Source: Fluviibacter phosphoraccumulans (GTDB lineage Bacteria > Pseudomonadota > Gammaproteobacteria > Burkholderiales > Rhodocyclaceae). Taken from it: a stretch of DNA of 64,000 bases. Positions within the stretch are counted from its first letter, which is position 1. Each line of letters starts with the position of its first letter. The position numbers and the translations under genes were made by a program. The stretch spans positions 1,116,001 through 1,180,000 of the forward strand of contig NZ_AP019011.1 in NCBI RefSeq assembly GCF_016110345.1. Reading direction: 5' to 3'. Below are positions 8,470 through 16,727 of this stretch, piece by piece. Under the pieces are notes generated by a model, which saw only the letters and a list, made by a program, of their open reading frames with translations, had not been told where the DNA came from and ran no database searches.

Positions 8470-9177
8470 ATGCGCCAAATTATTTTAGATACTGAAACAA
8501 CCGGCCTAGACCCCAGACAAGGGCATCGCATTATCGAAGTGGCCGGGGTCGAAGTGGTCAACCGCCGCCTGACCAACCGACATTTCCACCATTATGTGAA
8601 TCCGGATCGTGATATCGATGAAGGGGCACAGAACGTGCACGGGATATCACGAGATTTTCTGGCTGACAAACCCCGCTTCGCAGACATTGCTGACGACTTT
8701 CTTGATTTTATTGACGGCGCCGAACTGGTCATCCACAACGCACCTTTTGACGTAGGCTTTCTCAATGCGGAGCTGGAGCTCCTTGGCAAGCAACCTGTCA
8801 CGACTTACTGCCACAAGGTGACCGACACCTTGAAAATGGCGCGGGATAACTACCCGGGTAAACGCAATAGTCTTGATGCCCTGTGCGAACGGCTGGAAAT
8901 CGACAACTCAAAACGCAACCTGCACGGCGCTCTACTTGATGCTGAATTGCTGGCCGATGTCTATCTGATCATGACCCGTGGTCAGGATGGCTTCGCCATG
9001 GTCTTTGAAGAATCAGCAGAAACCATTGCCTTCAATGCGGATTCAAGTCGTCTTAAACAGCTGCGGATACTTGTGGCTGATGAAAACGAATTACAGGAGC
9101 ATCAAAAAGTGCTGGCGCAGATTCAAAAAGAATCCGGCGGCAAATGCCTGTGGTTGAGCGAAACGGCTCCGAACTAA
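8470..9177 (+). CDS. dnaQ: DNA polymerase III epsilon subunit (3'-5' proofreading exonuclease)
   Basis: Proofreading subunit of the replicative polymerase core. The 235-residue protein shows the DEDDh exonuclease motifs: Exo I LDTETTG (Asp7, Glu9), Exo II HNAPFD (Asp94) and Exo III HGALLDAELL (His152, Asp157). The C-terminal tail after residue 180 is the region that contacts the alpha subunit in E. coli. The rnhA-dnaQ order is a very old conserved arrangement. The ATG at 8470 starts the conserved MRQIILDTETTG. Confidence 0.96.
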   Translation: MRQIILDTETTGLDPRQGHRIIEVAGVEVVNRRLTNRHFHHYVNPDRDIDEGAQNVHGISRDFLADKPRFADIADDFLDFIDGAELVIHNAPFDVGFLNAELELLGKQPVTTYCHKVTDTLKMARDNYPGKRNSLDALCERLEIDNSKRNLHGALLDAELLADVYLIMTRGQDGFAMVFEESAETIAFNADSSRLKQLRILVADENELQEHQKVLAQIQKESGGKCLWLSETAPN

Positions 9178-9242
9178 TCTACCGAAATACGAAACAACCC
9201 GTGTGCCTGAAACGGCATGCATGAACTTTTATTAGCCTAAAT

Positions 9243-11588
9243 ATGCCACTGATTATTGACGAACAAATTGCCAAAGAACTTCAGGTAAAAAAAGAGCAGG
9301 TTAAAGCCGCGATTCAACTGCTCGATGAAGGCGCTACCGTGCCCTTTATTGCCCGCTACCGTAAAGAAGTCACGGGTGGGTTGGATGACACCCAGCTGCG
9401 CCACCTGGAAGAACGTCTGATCTATCTGCGTGAACTTGAAGATCGCCGCATTTCGATCCTGGCTTCGATTGAAGAACAAGGCAAACTGACACCCGAGCTC
9501 AAGGCAGACATCGATGCCGCCGAAACCAAGCAACGGCTGGAAGATCTGTACCTGCCTTACAAGCAGAAGCGCCGCACCAAAGCGCAGATTGCCCGTGAAG
9601 CCGGTATTGAGCCCTTAGCCGATGCCCTGCTCGATAATCCCGAGCTCGCACCCGAAGCCGAGGCCGAGAAGTATCTGAATATTGATGCAGGCTTTGCCGA
9701 TGCGAAAGCAGTTCTAGATGGCGCACGCCAGATTCTGATGGAACGTTTTGCCGAAGACCCAGAGCTGGTTGGACAACTACGTGACTACCTCAATGAGCAC
9801 GGCATGGTGCAATCGAAGGTGGTTGAAGGCAAAGAAACCGAAGGCGCTAAATTCCGCGACTGGTTCGATTTTTACGAACCCCTGAACAGCATGCCTTCGC
9901 ACCGTACCCTGGCACTGCTGCGTGGCCGTAATGAAGGCTTTCTACAAGTATCGCTGGTGCTAGATAGCGAACTGCATCAGGAAACGCCCTCCACAGCGCC
10001 CAACCCTTGTGAACAACGCATTGCCAATCGCTTTGGCATCAAGCAGCAAAGCCGACCGGCCGACAAATGGCTGAACGACACCGTTCGCTGGACATGGCGC
10101 GTTAAGCTCTCATTGCATCTGGAACTGGATCTAATGGGCCAGCTCCGGGAAAAGTCGGAAGAAGAAGCCATCCGCATTTTCGGCAAGAACCTCAAGGATC
10201 TTCTCCTGGCTGCACCGGCTGGCCAACACGTCACCATGGGCGTAGACCCCGGCATTCGTACCGGCTGCAAAATTGCCATCGTCGATGCGACCGGCAAACT
10301 GCTCGATACCGACACCATCTATCCACACGAACCACGCCGCGATTGGGCGGGCGCCATGACCACCATCGCTGCACTGGCCAAAAAGCACGGTGTTAGCCTG
10401 GTCGCCATCGGTAACGGGACTGCCAGTCGGGAAACCGACAAACTCATCCAGGATGTCATGAAGCAATTCCCGGAATTAAAGCTGACCAAGCTGGTCGTGT
10501 CCGAGGCCGGTGCGTCGGTTTACTCTGCGTCCGAACTCGCTGCCCGTGAATTCCCACAACTGGATGTATCGCTACGTGGCGCGGTCTCTATCGCTCGCCG
10601 CTTGCAGGATCCGCTCGCCGAACTCGTAAAGATCGAGCCCAAGTCCATTGGCGTTGGCCAGTATCAGCATGACGTCTCACAACTCAAACTGGCACGCAGT
10701 CTCGATGCCGTCGTTGAAGACTGCGTGAATGCGGTTGGCGTCGACGTTAACACGGCCTCTGCGCCCCTACTCACTCGGATCTCAGGACTCAACGCCAGCC
10801 TGGCCAGCAACATTGTCAGCTACCGCGACGCACACGGCGCTTTTAAAACACGTCAGGAATTACTGCAAGTGCCACGTCTGGGTGACAAGACCTTCGAACA
10901 GGCAGCAGGCTTCTTGCGTATCCGTGATGGTGAAAATCCACTGGATGCTTCTTCGGTTCACCCCGAAGCCTACCCTGTGGTCGAGAAGATGATTGCCGAC
11001 CTCAAGCAACCGATCAAATCCATCATGGGTAACAACAGCGTCCTGCGTTCGCTCAGCGCTGCCAAATACACCGATGATCGCTTTGGTCTACCCACCGTTC
11101 AGGACATTTTCAAAGAGCTGGAAAAACCCGGCCGTGACCCACGCCCAGAGTTCCGCACTGCCAGCTTTGCCGATGGTGTCGAAGAAGTGAAGGATCTGGT
11201 TCCTGGCATGATGCTTGAAGGGGTGGTCACCAACGTCGCCGCCTTCGGTGCCTTCGTTGATATCGGGGTTCATCAAGATGGCCTGGTGCATATCTCTGCC
11301 CTCTCCAATACCTTCGTCAAAGACCCGCATGAAGTGGTGAAGGCCGGTCAGGTCGTGCGCGTTAAAGTCCTGGAAGTGGATCTACCCCGCAAGCGCATCG
11401 CGCTCACCATGCGCATGAGCGATGAGGCAGCACCGAAGCGGGAACGTCACGATAACGCACCCAGCGGCAACCACAACCAGCAGCAACGGCCCCGTGACAA
11501 TGCGCCGCAGAGAGCACCTCGCCAGCAAGCGGCTCCCATGAATAACGCCATGGCCGAAGCATTGGCTAAACTGACGAAGTCGCCATGA
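9243..11588 (+). CDS. tex: Tex-family RNA-binding transcription accessory protein
   Basis: Tex is a cytoplasmic nucleic-acid-binding protein related to eukaryotic Spt6, implicated in transcription and toxin gene expression. The 781-residue protein has the N-terminal helical region, a YqgF/RNase H-like fold beginning near residue 331 (GVDPGIRTGCKIAIVD), helix-hairpin-helix elements around 515-560 (ISGLNASLASNIVSYR) and an S1 RNA-binding domain at about 653-725 (LVPGMMLEGVVTNVAAFGAF). The tail after the S1 domain is rich in Arg, Gln, Asn and Pro and is probably disordered, as in many Tex proteins. The stop overlaps the next gene's start (ATGA). Confidence 0.95.
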   Translation: MPLIIDEQIAKELQVKKEQVKAAIQLLDEGATVPFIARYRKEVTGGLDDTQLRHLEERLIYLRELEDRRISILASIEEQGKLTPELKADIDAAETKQRLEDLYLPYKQKRRTKAQIAREAGIEPLADALLDNPELAPEAEAEKYLNIDAGFADAKAVLDGARQILMERFAEDPELVGQLRDYLNEHGMVQSKVVEGKETEGAKFRDWFDFYEPLNSMPSHRTLALLRGRNEGFLQVSLVLDSELHQETPSTAPNPCEQRIANRFGIKQQSRPADKWLNDTVRWTWRVKLSLHLELDLMGQLREKSEEEAIRIFGKNLKDLLLAAPAGQHVTMGVDPGIRTGCKIAIVDATGKLLDTDTIYPHEPRRDWAGAMTTIAALAKKHGVSLVAIGNGTASRETDKLIQDVMKQFPELKLTKLVVSEAGASVYSASELAAREFPQLDVSLRGAVSIARRLQDPLAELVKIEPKSIGVGQYQHDVSQLKLARSLDAVVEDCVNAVGVDVNTASAPLLTRISGLNASLASNIVSYRDAHGAFKTRQELLQVPRLGDKTFEQAAGFLRIRDGENPLDASSVHPEAYPVVEKMIADLKQPIKSIMGNNSVLRSLSAAKYTDDRFGLPTVQDIFKELEKPGRDPRPEFRTASFADGVEEVKDLVPGMMLEGVVTNVAAFGAFVDIGVHQDGLVHISALSNTFVKDPHEVVKAGQVVRVKVLEVDLPRKRIALTMRMSDEAAPKRERHDNAPSGNHNQQQRPRDNAPQRAPRQQAAPMNNAMAEALAKLTKSP

Positions 11589-11929
11589 TTACCGTTTACG
11601 GCATCAAGAACTGCGATACGATGAAGAAGGCGTTTGCCTGGCTTGAAGCCAATGGCATTGCCTATACCTTCGTGGATTACAAAAAGGCGGGCGTGGCCGA
11701 AGCGCATCTCCCCGACTGGATCAAACGCGCCGGTTGGGAGACCTTACTCAATACACGCGGTCTGATGTGGAAAAAACTTACCGATGAAGAGCGTGCCGAT
11801 GTCGATGCTGCTAAAGCACATCGACTGATGATGCAGTACCCGAGCATGATCAAACGCCCAGTCCTTGATACCGAGAAAAAACTCCTGGTGGGTTTCAACC
11901 CTGAAATCTATGCCGCAGAACTCAAGTAA
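11585..11929 (+). CDS. Spx/ArsC (YffB)-family thioredoxin-fold protein
   Basis: The 114-residue protein belongs to the arsenate-reductase-like YffB/Spx/MgsR family. It starts with YGIKNCDTMKKAFAWLE, so a single active-site Cys10 sits in the family's NCDTxKKA motif, without the second Cys of a CXXC redox pair. The rest (LLNTRGLMWKKL, MIKRPVLD, GFNPEIY) follows YffB. E. coli YffB binds glutathione and is thought to be a GSH-dependent thiol reductase; the function here is not established. It is coupled to tex by a 4-base overlap and its 3' end overlaps the probable start of tag. Confidence 0.85.
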   Translation: MITVYGIKNCDTMKKAFAWLEANGIAYTFVDYKKAGVAEAHLPDWIKRAGWETLLNTRGLMWKKLTDEERADVDAAKAHRLMMQYPSMIKRPVLDTEKKLLVGFNPEIYAAELK

Positions 11930-12500
11930 ATCTGCAGAACCTTGCCCCTGGTGCACAGGCTTTGATCTTTACCGCCAGTATCACGATGAAGAATGGGGCC
12001 TGCCGCTCCGAAACGATCTTGCCCTGTTTGAATTACTGAATCTGGAAGGCGCACAGGCCGGGCTCTCCTGGTCCACCGTTCTTAAAAAGCGTGAGCATTA
12101 CCGCTTGGTATTTGATGGCTTTAAGCCTGAACTCATTGCTGATTATGATGAGGCTAAAATCGCTGCCCTGCTGGCAGACCCCGGCATCATCCGCAACCGT
12201 GCCAAGGTAGCCGCCACCATCCTCAATGCGAAGGCCTATCTGGCCATCAAAGCCAGTGGCCAATCATTCAGCGACTATCTGTGGCAATTTGTGGGCAACA
12301 CGCCGATTCAGAATAAATGGTCCAGCATGGCGCAAGTGCCCAGTAGCACGCCGGAATCCATCGCCATGAGCAAGGCGCTATTGAAGGCCGGGTTCAAATT
12401 TGTCGGCCCCACCATCTGCTATGCCTTCATGCAGGCCAGCGGCATGGTCAATGACCACCTGGTTAGCTGTCCACGACACCAAGCCGTGCAGGCTAAATAA
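11910..12500 (+). CDS. tag: DNA-3-methyladenine glycosylase I
   Basis: Base-excision repair enzyme that removes 3-methyladenine from alkylated DNA. The 196-residue protein aligns with E. coli Tag. The zinc-snap ligands correspond to Cys12 and His25 near the N-terminus, with a His and a Cys in NDHLVSC at the C-terminus; the active-site Glu46 lies in LEGAQAGLSW. GFKFVGPTICYAFMQA is the conserved C-terminal block. The ATG at 11910 puts Cys12-His25 at the same spacing as in E. coli; the longer frame from 11865 lies inside the preceding gene. The 3' end overlaps the convergent radical SAM gene by 8 bases. Confidence 0.94.
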   Translation: MPQNSSKSAEPCPWCTGFDLYRQYHDEEWGLPLRNDLALFELLNLEGAQAGLSWSTVLKKREHYRLVFDGFKPELIADYDEAKIAALLADPGIIRNRAKVAATILNAKAYLAIKASGQSFSDYLWQFVGNTPIQNKWSSMAQVPSSTPESIAMSKALLKAGFKFVGPTICYAFMQASGMVNDHLVSCPRHQAVQAK

Positions 12501-14415
12501 AGCCCAAAGCTTTAGCAATCTTCTGTCGGGGCACCCCCGGCTTAGGGAGTTGGCCTTTGGGCAAATCAAACCAGCTACGCACGTCTTCATCCAGGCCAAT
12601 GCCATGCATGAAGTTATAAATGGCTTTCTTCAGGCCCTGCCCCAGCAGGTCGTGATCTACATTCGTCGGGTCAATAAAGGCCACATCGTTTTTGGCAAAA
12701 CTGATCGGTGGCAAGGGCTGCAAACTAATGCCGTAAGCCTCTGGATCTAAACCCACGGGCGAATGAACGGTACAAGTAAAACGGTGGAAGAAGCCACTCT
12801 GGATACAACCGTTCTCAAACAGTTGACGGACATATTCCAGTGCATCCACCGTGTCTTGTACGGTCTGGGTTGGGAAACCATACATCAGATAGGCATGCAC
12901 CAGAATACCGGCGTCAGCAAAGCCGCGTGTTACCTGCGCCACCTGCTCGACGGATACGCCCTTCTGCATGAGCTTGAGTAACCGATCCGAGGCCACTTCC
13001 AAACCGCCCGACATAGCGATGCAACCGCTATCGGCCAAGAGTTCGGCCAACTCCGGCGTGAAGGTTTTCTCAAAGCGGATATTGCCCCACCATGAAATGG
13101 TGACGTTGCGGCGGATCAGCTCTTCTGCCAAAGCTTTCAACACCTTGGGTGGCGCTGCTTCATCGACGAAATGGAAACCCGTCTGGCCAGTTTCGGCAAT
13201 GATCTGTTCGATGCGATCGACCAGCAAGCTGGCAGAGGCTGTTTCATAACGGCTGATGTAATCCAGACTCACATCGCAGAAACTGCATTTTTTCCAGTAG
13301 CACCCATGGGCAATGGTCAGCTTGTTCCAGCGGCCGTCACTCCACAACCGGTGCATGGGGTTGAGCATATCGAGGAGCGACAAATATCGATCAAGCGGCA
13401 GACCATCCCAGGTCGGCGTGCCAACCTGTTCAAAGGGGATATCCGGCTCTGCCCAGTTGATCAGCTGCACCTGGCCTGCGTCATTTCTGATGAAGGTACG
13501 CACCAGACGCGCTACAGAACGCTTAGCTTGCAGGTGTTCGATAATCGCCAGAACCGGCCGTTCCCCGGCATCGAGGGTGATGTAATCAACAAAATCGAAT
13601 AGACGTGGGTCGCTCAGTTCACGCAGTTCGGTATTCACGAAGCCACCACCCAGCACGATCCTGATCGCCGGATTAATGGCTTTAATACACTGGGCCATGC
13701 GGAAGGCCGCGTAAACGTTACCCGGAAATGGTACAGAGAGCAGGACCAGATCTGGCTGGTGTCGGGCCAGTGCTTGCTGCGTTAAGGTCTGCAAGTAATG
13801 ATCGACCAGGGTCGGTTCCGCTGATAATGCCTTGGCTAAAGGGTCGAAGGTTGGCTGACTTCCTGCCAGCGATTCGGCATAACGCACAAATTCGAAACGC
13901 TCATCGACGGCATGACGTAACACATCGGCCAGATCATTCAGATAGAGCGTGGCATAGTGACGCGCCCGATCGTGCGTACCGAGCGCACCGAACGCCCAGG
14001 CCAGAGGATCACCGGCGTCATCGTCTTCATAGGCATCCAGCACACTAAAACGTGGGCCTTCAGGCAGAAAGCCCCGGCTCGCAATACGATGACTTAGCGT
14101 GCTATCCCTGCCCTGCAAAAAGGCAATGGTCGGTTCAATGGTGCGCTGGTAACGCTCGAAATAATCGAGAAAATAATTCACGCTGGCACTGCGCACCGCT
14201 TCCGGCTGCGCGATTGCAGCGGCCTTGATGTCAGCCAGTCCTGACGCGGTGAAGAAACGCAGCACCAATTCAAGCGCCAGATCTTCCTGAACAGCATCGA
14301 AGCCTTGAGAACGCAGAAATCCTGTGAGATACGCCGTCGATGGATACGGCGTATTCAGCTGCGTCATCGGCGGGATGAGGCTGAGCACTTTGCAGGATTG
14401 CGGTATCTTCGGCAT
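12493..14415 (-). CDS. B12-binding-type radical SAM protein with CX4CX2C motif, function unknown
   Basis: The 640-residue protein (ATG at 14415; a TTG three codons upstream is possible) has an N-terminal region like B12-binding domains of radical SAM enzymes (about 190-290, ending in IRIVLGGGFVNTELREL). A radical SAM core follows, with cluster-binding cysteines 372, 377 and 380 in HGCYWKKCSFCD. The spacing is CX4CX2C rather than the usual CX3CX2C; the codons confirm it. The cobalamin motif DXHXXG is not visible at the expected place (SVPFPGNVY), so B12 binding is uncertain. Later motifs include GGLEVASDRLLKLMQKGVS and HAYLMYGFPTQT, typical of the TIM barrel. The start lies 11 bases after the stop of the OsmC-YcaO gene, which suggests the two work together. 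Substrate unknown. Confidence 0.8.
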   Translation of the reverse strand: MPKIPQSCKVLSLIPPMTQLNTPYPSTAYLTGFLRSQGFDAVQEDLALELVLRFFTASGLADIKAAAIAQPEAVRSASVNYFLDYFERYQRTIEPTIAFLQGRDSTLSHRIASRGFLPEGPRFSVLDAYEDDDAGDPLAWAFGALGTHDRARHYATLYLNDLADVLRHAVDERFEFVRYAESLAGSQPTFDPLAKALSAEPTLVDHYLQTLTQQALARHQPDLVLLSVPFPGNVYAAFRMAQCIKAINPAIRIVLGGGFVNTELRELSDPRLFDFVDYITLDAGERPVLAIIEHLQAKRSVARLVRTFIRNDAGQVQLINWAEPDIPFEQVGTPTWDGLPLDRYLSLLDMLNPMHRLWSDGRWNKLTIAHGCYWKKCSFCDVSLDYISRYETASASLLVDRIEQIIAETGQTGFHFVDEAAPPKVLKALAEELIRRNVTISWWGNIRFEKTFTPELAELLADSGCIAMSGGLEVASDRLLKLMQKGVSVEQVAQVTRGFADAGILVHAYLMYGFPTQTVQDTVDALEYVRQLFENGCIQSGFFHRFTCTVHSPVGLDPEAYGISLQPLPPISFAKNDVAFIDPTNVDHDLLGQGLKKAIYNFMHGIGLDEDVRSWFDLPKGQLPKPGVPRQKIAKALGFI

Positions 14416-14426
14416 GACTGACAAAC

Positions 14427-16631
14427 TTATACCGATGTAGCCGCCACAGTAGCGCGCGCTTTATACAGCTTTCTGTAACTATCGATCAGGCGGTGGTGTC
14501 TATCCAGGCCCTCGAGCTTCGTGCTGGTTGGCGTTAACCCGTAGAAACGGACACTGCCATCGACCGAACCCAGCACGGCATCCATCCGTGCATCGCCGAA
14601 CATCCGTCGGAAGTTGACGATGTAATCGTCCAGGTCCATCTCATCATCCAGCAGCACTTCCAGCACTACATTTAATGCCTGATAAAACAGACCTCGCTCC
14701 AGCGTATTGTCGTTGTACTGCAGGAAAGCACCCACTAGATCATGCGCATCTTCAAACTGCTGCAAGGCCAGATGAATCAACAGCTTCAACTCCATCACAG
14801 TGAGTTGGCCCCAGGCTGTATTCTCATCAAACTGGATACCGATTAACGTGGCAATATCCGAGTACTCATCGAGTTCGTTGTTATCGAGACGTTCAAGCAA
14901 TGCTTCGAGGCTGGCATCGTCCAGGCGATGTAGATTCAGAATATCGGCCCGGAACAACAGCGCTTTATTGGTGTTATCCCAGATCAAATCTTCTACAGGA
15001 TAGATTTCCGAGTACCCGGGCACCAGGATCCGACAAGCAAACGCCCCAAGTTGATCATGGACTGCCATGTAAACCTCTTTGCCCATCTCTTCGAGAATGC
15101 CGAACAGCGTTGCCGCCTCTTCGGTATTGGCATCAGGCCCAGTCGCTGAGAAATCCCATTCGACGAATTCGTAATCTGCCTTGGCGCTAAAAAAGCGCCA
15201 CGAAACGATCCCGCTGGAGTCAATGAAATGTTCTACAAAGTTATTAGGCTCAGTCACCGCGTTGCTTTCAAAGGTAGGCTGCGGTAAATCGTTCAGGCCT
15301 TCGAAACTACGACCCTGCAACAATTCCGTGAGACTACGTTCCAGCGCAACCTCGAAGTTGGGATGCGCGCCAAAAGACGCAAAGACACCGCCTGTGCGCG
15401 GGTTCATCAGGGTGACGCACATCACGGGGTACTTGCCGCCAAGGGATGCATCTTTAACGAGTACCGGGAAGCCCTGTGCTTCCAAACCCTGTATGCCAGC
15501 CAGAATACCGGGGTATTTGGATAATACGTCTTGCGGCACATCCGGCAAGGCGATTTCCCCTTCCAGGATTTCGCGCTTAACGGCCCGTTCGAAAATTTCA
15601 GACAGGCACTGTACTTGTGCTTCAGCTAACGTATTACCGGCACTCATGCCGTTGCTGACAAAGAGGTTCTCCACCAGATTGGACGGAAAATACACAACCT
15701 CACCATCCGATTGCCGCACAAAGGGTAAAGAACAGATACCCCGCTCGGCATTGCCGGAGTTGGTATCGACCAAATGCGAGGCACGTAACTCACCATCCGG
15801 GTTATAGATGTCCAGGCAGTACGCATCCAGAATTTCTTTGGGGAGTGCATCTTTCCGGCCAGGCTTGAACCATTGTTCGTTCGGATAATGCACGAATGCC
15901 GAGTTAGCAATCTCTTCACCCCAATAAGCACCGGCATAAAAATGGTTGTTGTTGAGGCGCTCGATATATTCACCCAAGGCAGAGGCCAAGGCACTTTCCT
16001 TGGTTGCGCCCTTGCCATTGGTGAAACACATCGGCGAATGGGCATCGCGGATATGCAATGACCACACATTGGGAATGATATTGCGCCAGGAGGCGATTTC
16101 GATCTTGATGCCGATGCCGGCCAGAATGCCCGACATATTAGCGATGGTCTGCTCCAGAGGCAGATCCTTCCCCTGTATATAAGTACTGGCGTCTGCTGCC
16201 GGATTCAATGTCAGCAAGGACTGCGCATCGGCATCCAGATTTTCTACTTCTTCAATAACGAATTCGGGCCCGGCCTGCACGACCTTTTTGACCGTACAAC
16301 GTTCAATCGAACTGAGAATACCGCGTCGATCAACTTCCGGAATATCCGCTGGTAACTCAACCTGAATTTTGAAGATCTGCTGATAACGGTTTTCCGGATC
16401 GACAATATTGTTTTGCGATAGTCGGATATTGTCAGTAGAAATGTTGCGTGTATCGCAATAAAGCTTGACGAAGTAAGCAGCACACAACGCCGATGAGGCC
16501 AGGAAATAATCAAAGGGACCTGGCGCCGAGCCATCCCCCTTATAGCGGATCGGTTGATCGGCAATGACCGTGAAGTCATCAAACTTGGCCTCTAGGCGAA
16601 GCTTATCGAGAAAGTTGACCTTAATTTCCAT
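14427..16631 (-). CDS. OsmC domain / YcaO domain fusion protein
   Basis: The 734-residue protein fuses an OsmC-like domain (about 1-135) to a full-length YcaO of the E. coli YcaO type (about 155 to the end). Two OsmC-position cysteines are present, Cys50 (SSALCAAYF) and Cys112 (ERCTVKK). YcaO ATP/Mg-binding signatures follow: SALGEYIER (217-225), SEIFERAVK (344-352) and ERSLTELLQGR (431-441). The last 150 residues resemble the helical C-terminal domain of E. coli YcaO. YcaO enzymes use ATP to activate peptide amides; E. coli YcaO is linked to RimO-dependent methylthiolation of ribosomal protein S12. Fusions of this type are known in public annotation but have no assigned function. It sits downstream of guaA and is tightly followed by the radical SAM gene. 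Confidence 0.9.
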   Translation of the reverse strand: MEIKVNFLDKLRLEAKFDDFTVIADQPIRYKGDGSAPGPFDYFLASSALCAAYFVKLYCDTRNISTDNIRLSQNNIVDPENRYQQIFKIQVELPADIPEVDRRGILSSIERCTVKKVVQAGPEFVIEEVENLDADAQSLLTLNPAADASTYIQGKDLPLEQTIANMSGILAGIGIKIEIASWRNIIPNVWSLHIRDAHSPMCFTNGKGATKESALASALGEYIERLNNNHFYAGAYWGEEIANSAFVHYPNEQWFKPGRKDALPKEILDAYCLDIYNPDGELRASHLVDTNSGNAERGICSLPFVRQSDGEVVYFPSNLVENLFVSNGMSAGNTLAEAQVQCLSEIFERAVKREILEGEIALPDVPQDVLSKYPGILAGIQGLEAQGFPVLVKDASLGGKYPVMCVTLMNPRTGGVFASFGAHPNFEVALERSLTELLQGRSFEGLNDLPQPTFESNAVTEPNNFVEHFIDSSGIVSWRFFSAKADYEFVEWDFSATGPDANTEEAATLFGILEEMGKEVYMAVHDQLGAFACRILVPGYSEIYPVEDLIWDNTNKALLFRADILNLHRLDDASLEALLERLDNNELDEYSDIATLIGIQFDENTAWGQLTVMELKLLIHLALQQFEDAHDLVGAFLQYNDNTLERGLFYQALNVVLEVLLDDEMDLDDYIVNFRRMFGDARMDAVLGSVDGSVRFYGLTPTSTKLEGLDRHHRLIDSYRKLYKARATVAATSV

Positions 16632-16650
16632 GGCTGTCTTCTTAAAATGG

Positions 16651-16691
16651 TGCTCAGACTATAAAGCCCTGTCTGAGCAGGGCTTTATAGT
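16651..16691 (-). other. Two overlapping, mutually exclusive hairpins between guaA and the OsmC-YcaO gene
   Basis: A perfect 14-bp inverted repeat (ACTATAAAGCCCTG, 16658-16671, with its complement at 16678-16691; 6-base loop) overlaps a second repeat (TGCTCAGA, 16651-16658, with TCTGAGCA, 16672-16679). The two stems share bases, so they cannot form together. Neither is followed by a clean T-tract on the minus strand. It may be the guaA terminator, or an attenuator controlling read-through into the downstream pair. The pairing is seen; the function is inferred. Confidence 0.55.
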
Positions 16692-16727
16692 GAATCAATT
16701 AGCGAACACAACGTCTCTCAAAGCGCG

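Noticed and set aside
16632..16727. Short precursor peptide gene next to the YcaO cassette
   Set aside because: The 96-base spacer is taken up by the hairpins; no start codon with ribosome site and plausible peptide is present there or in the few bases between the two genes.
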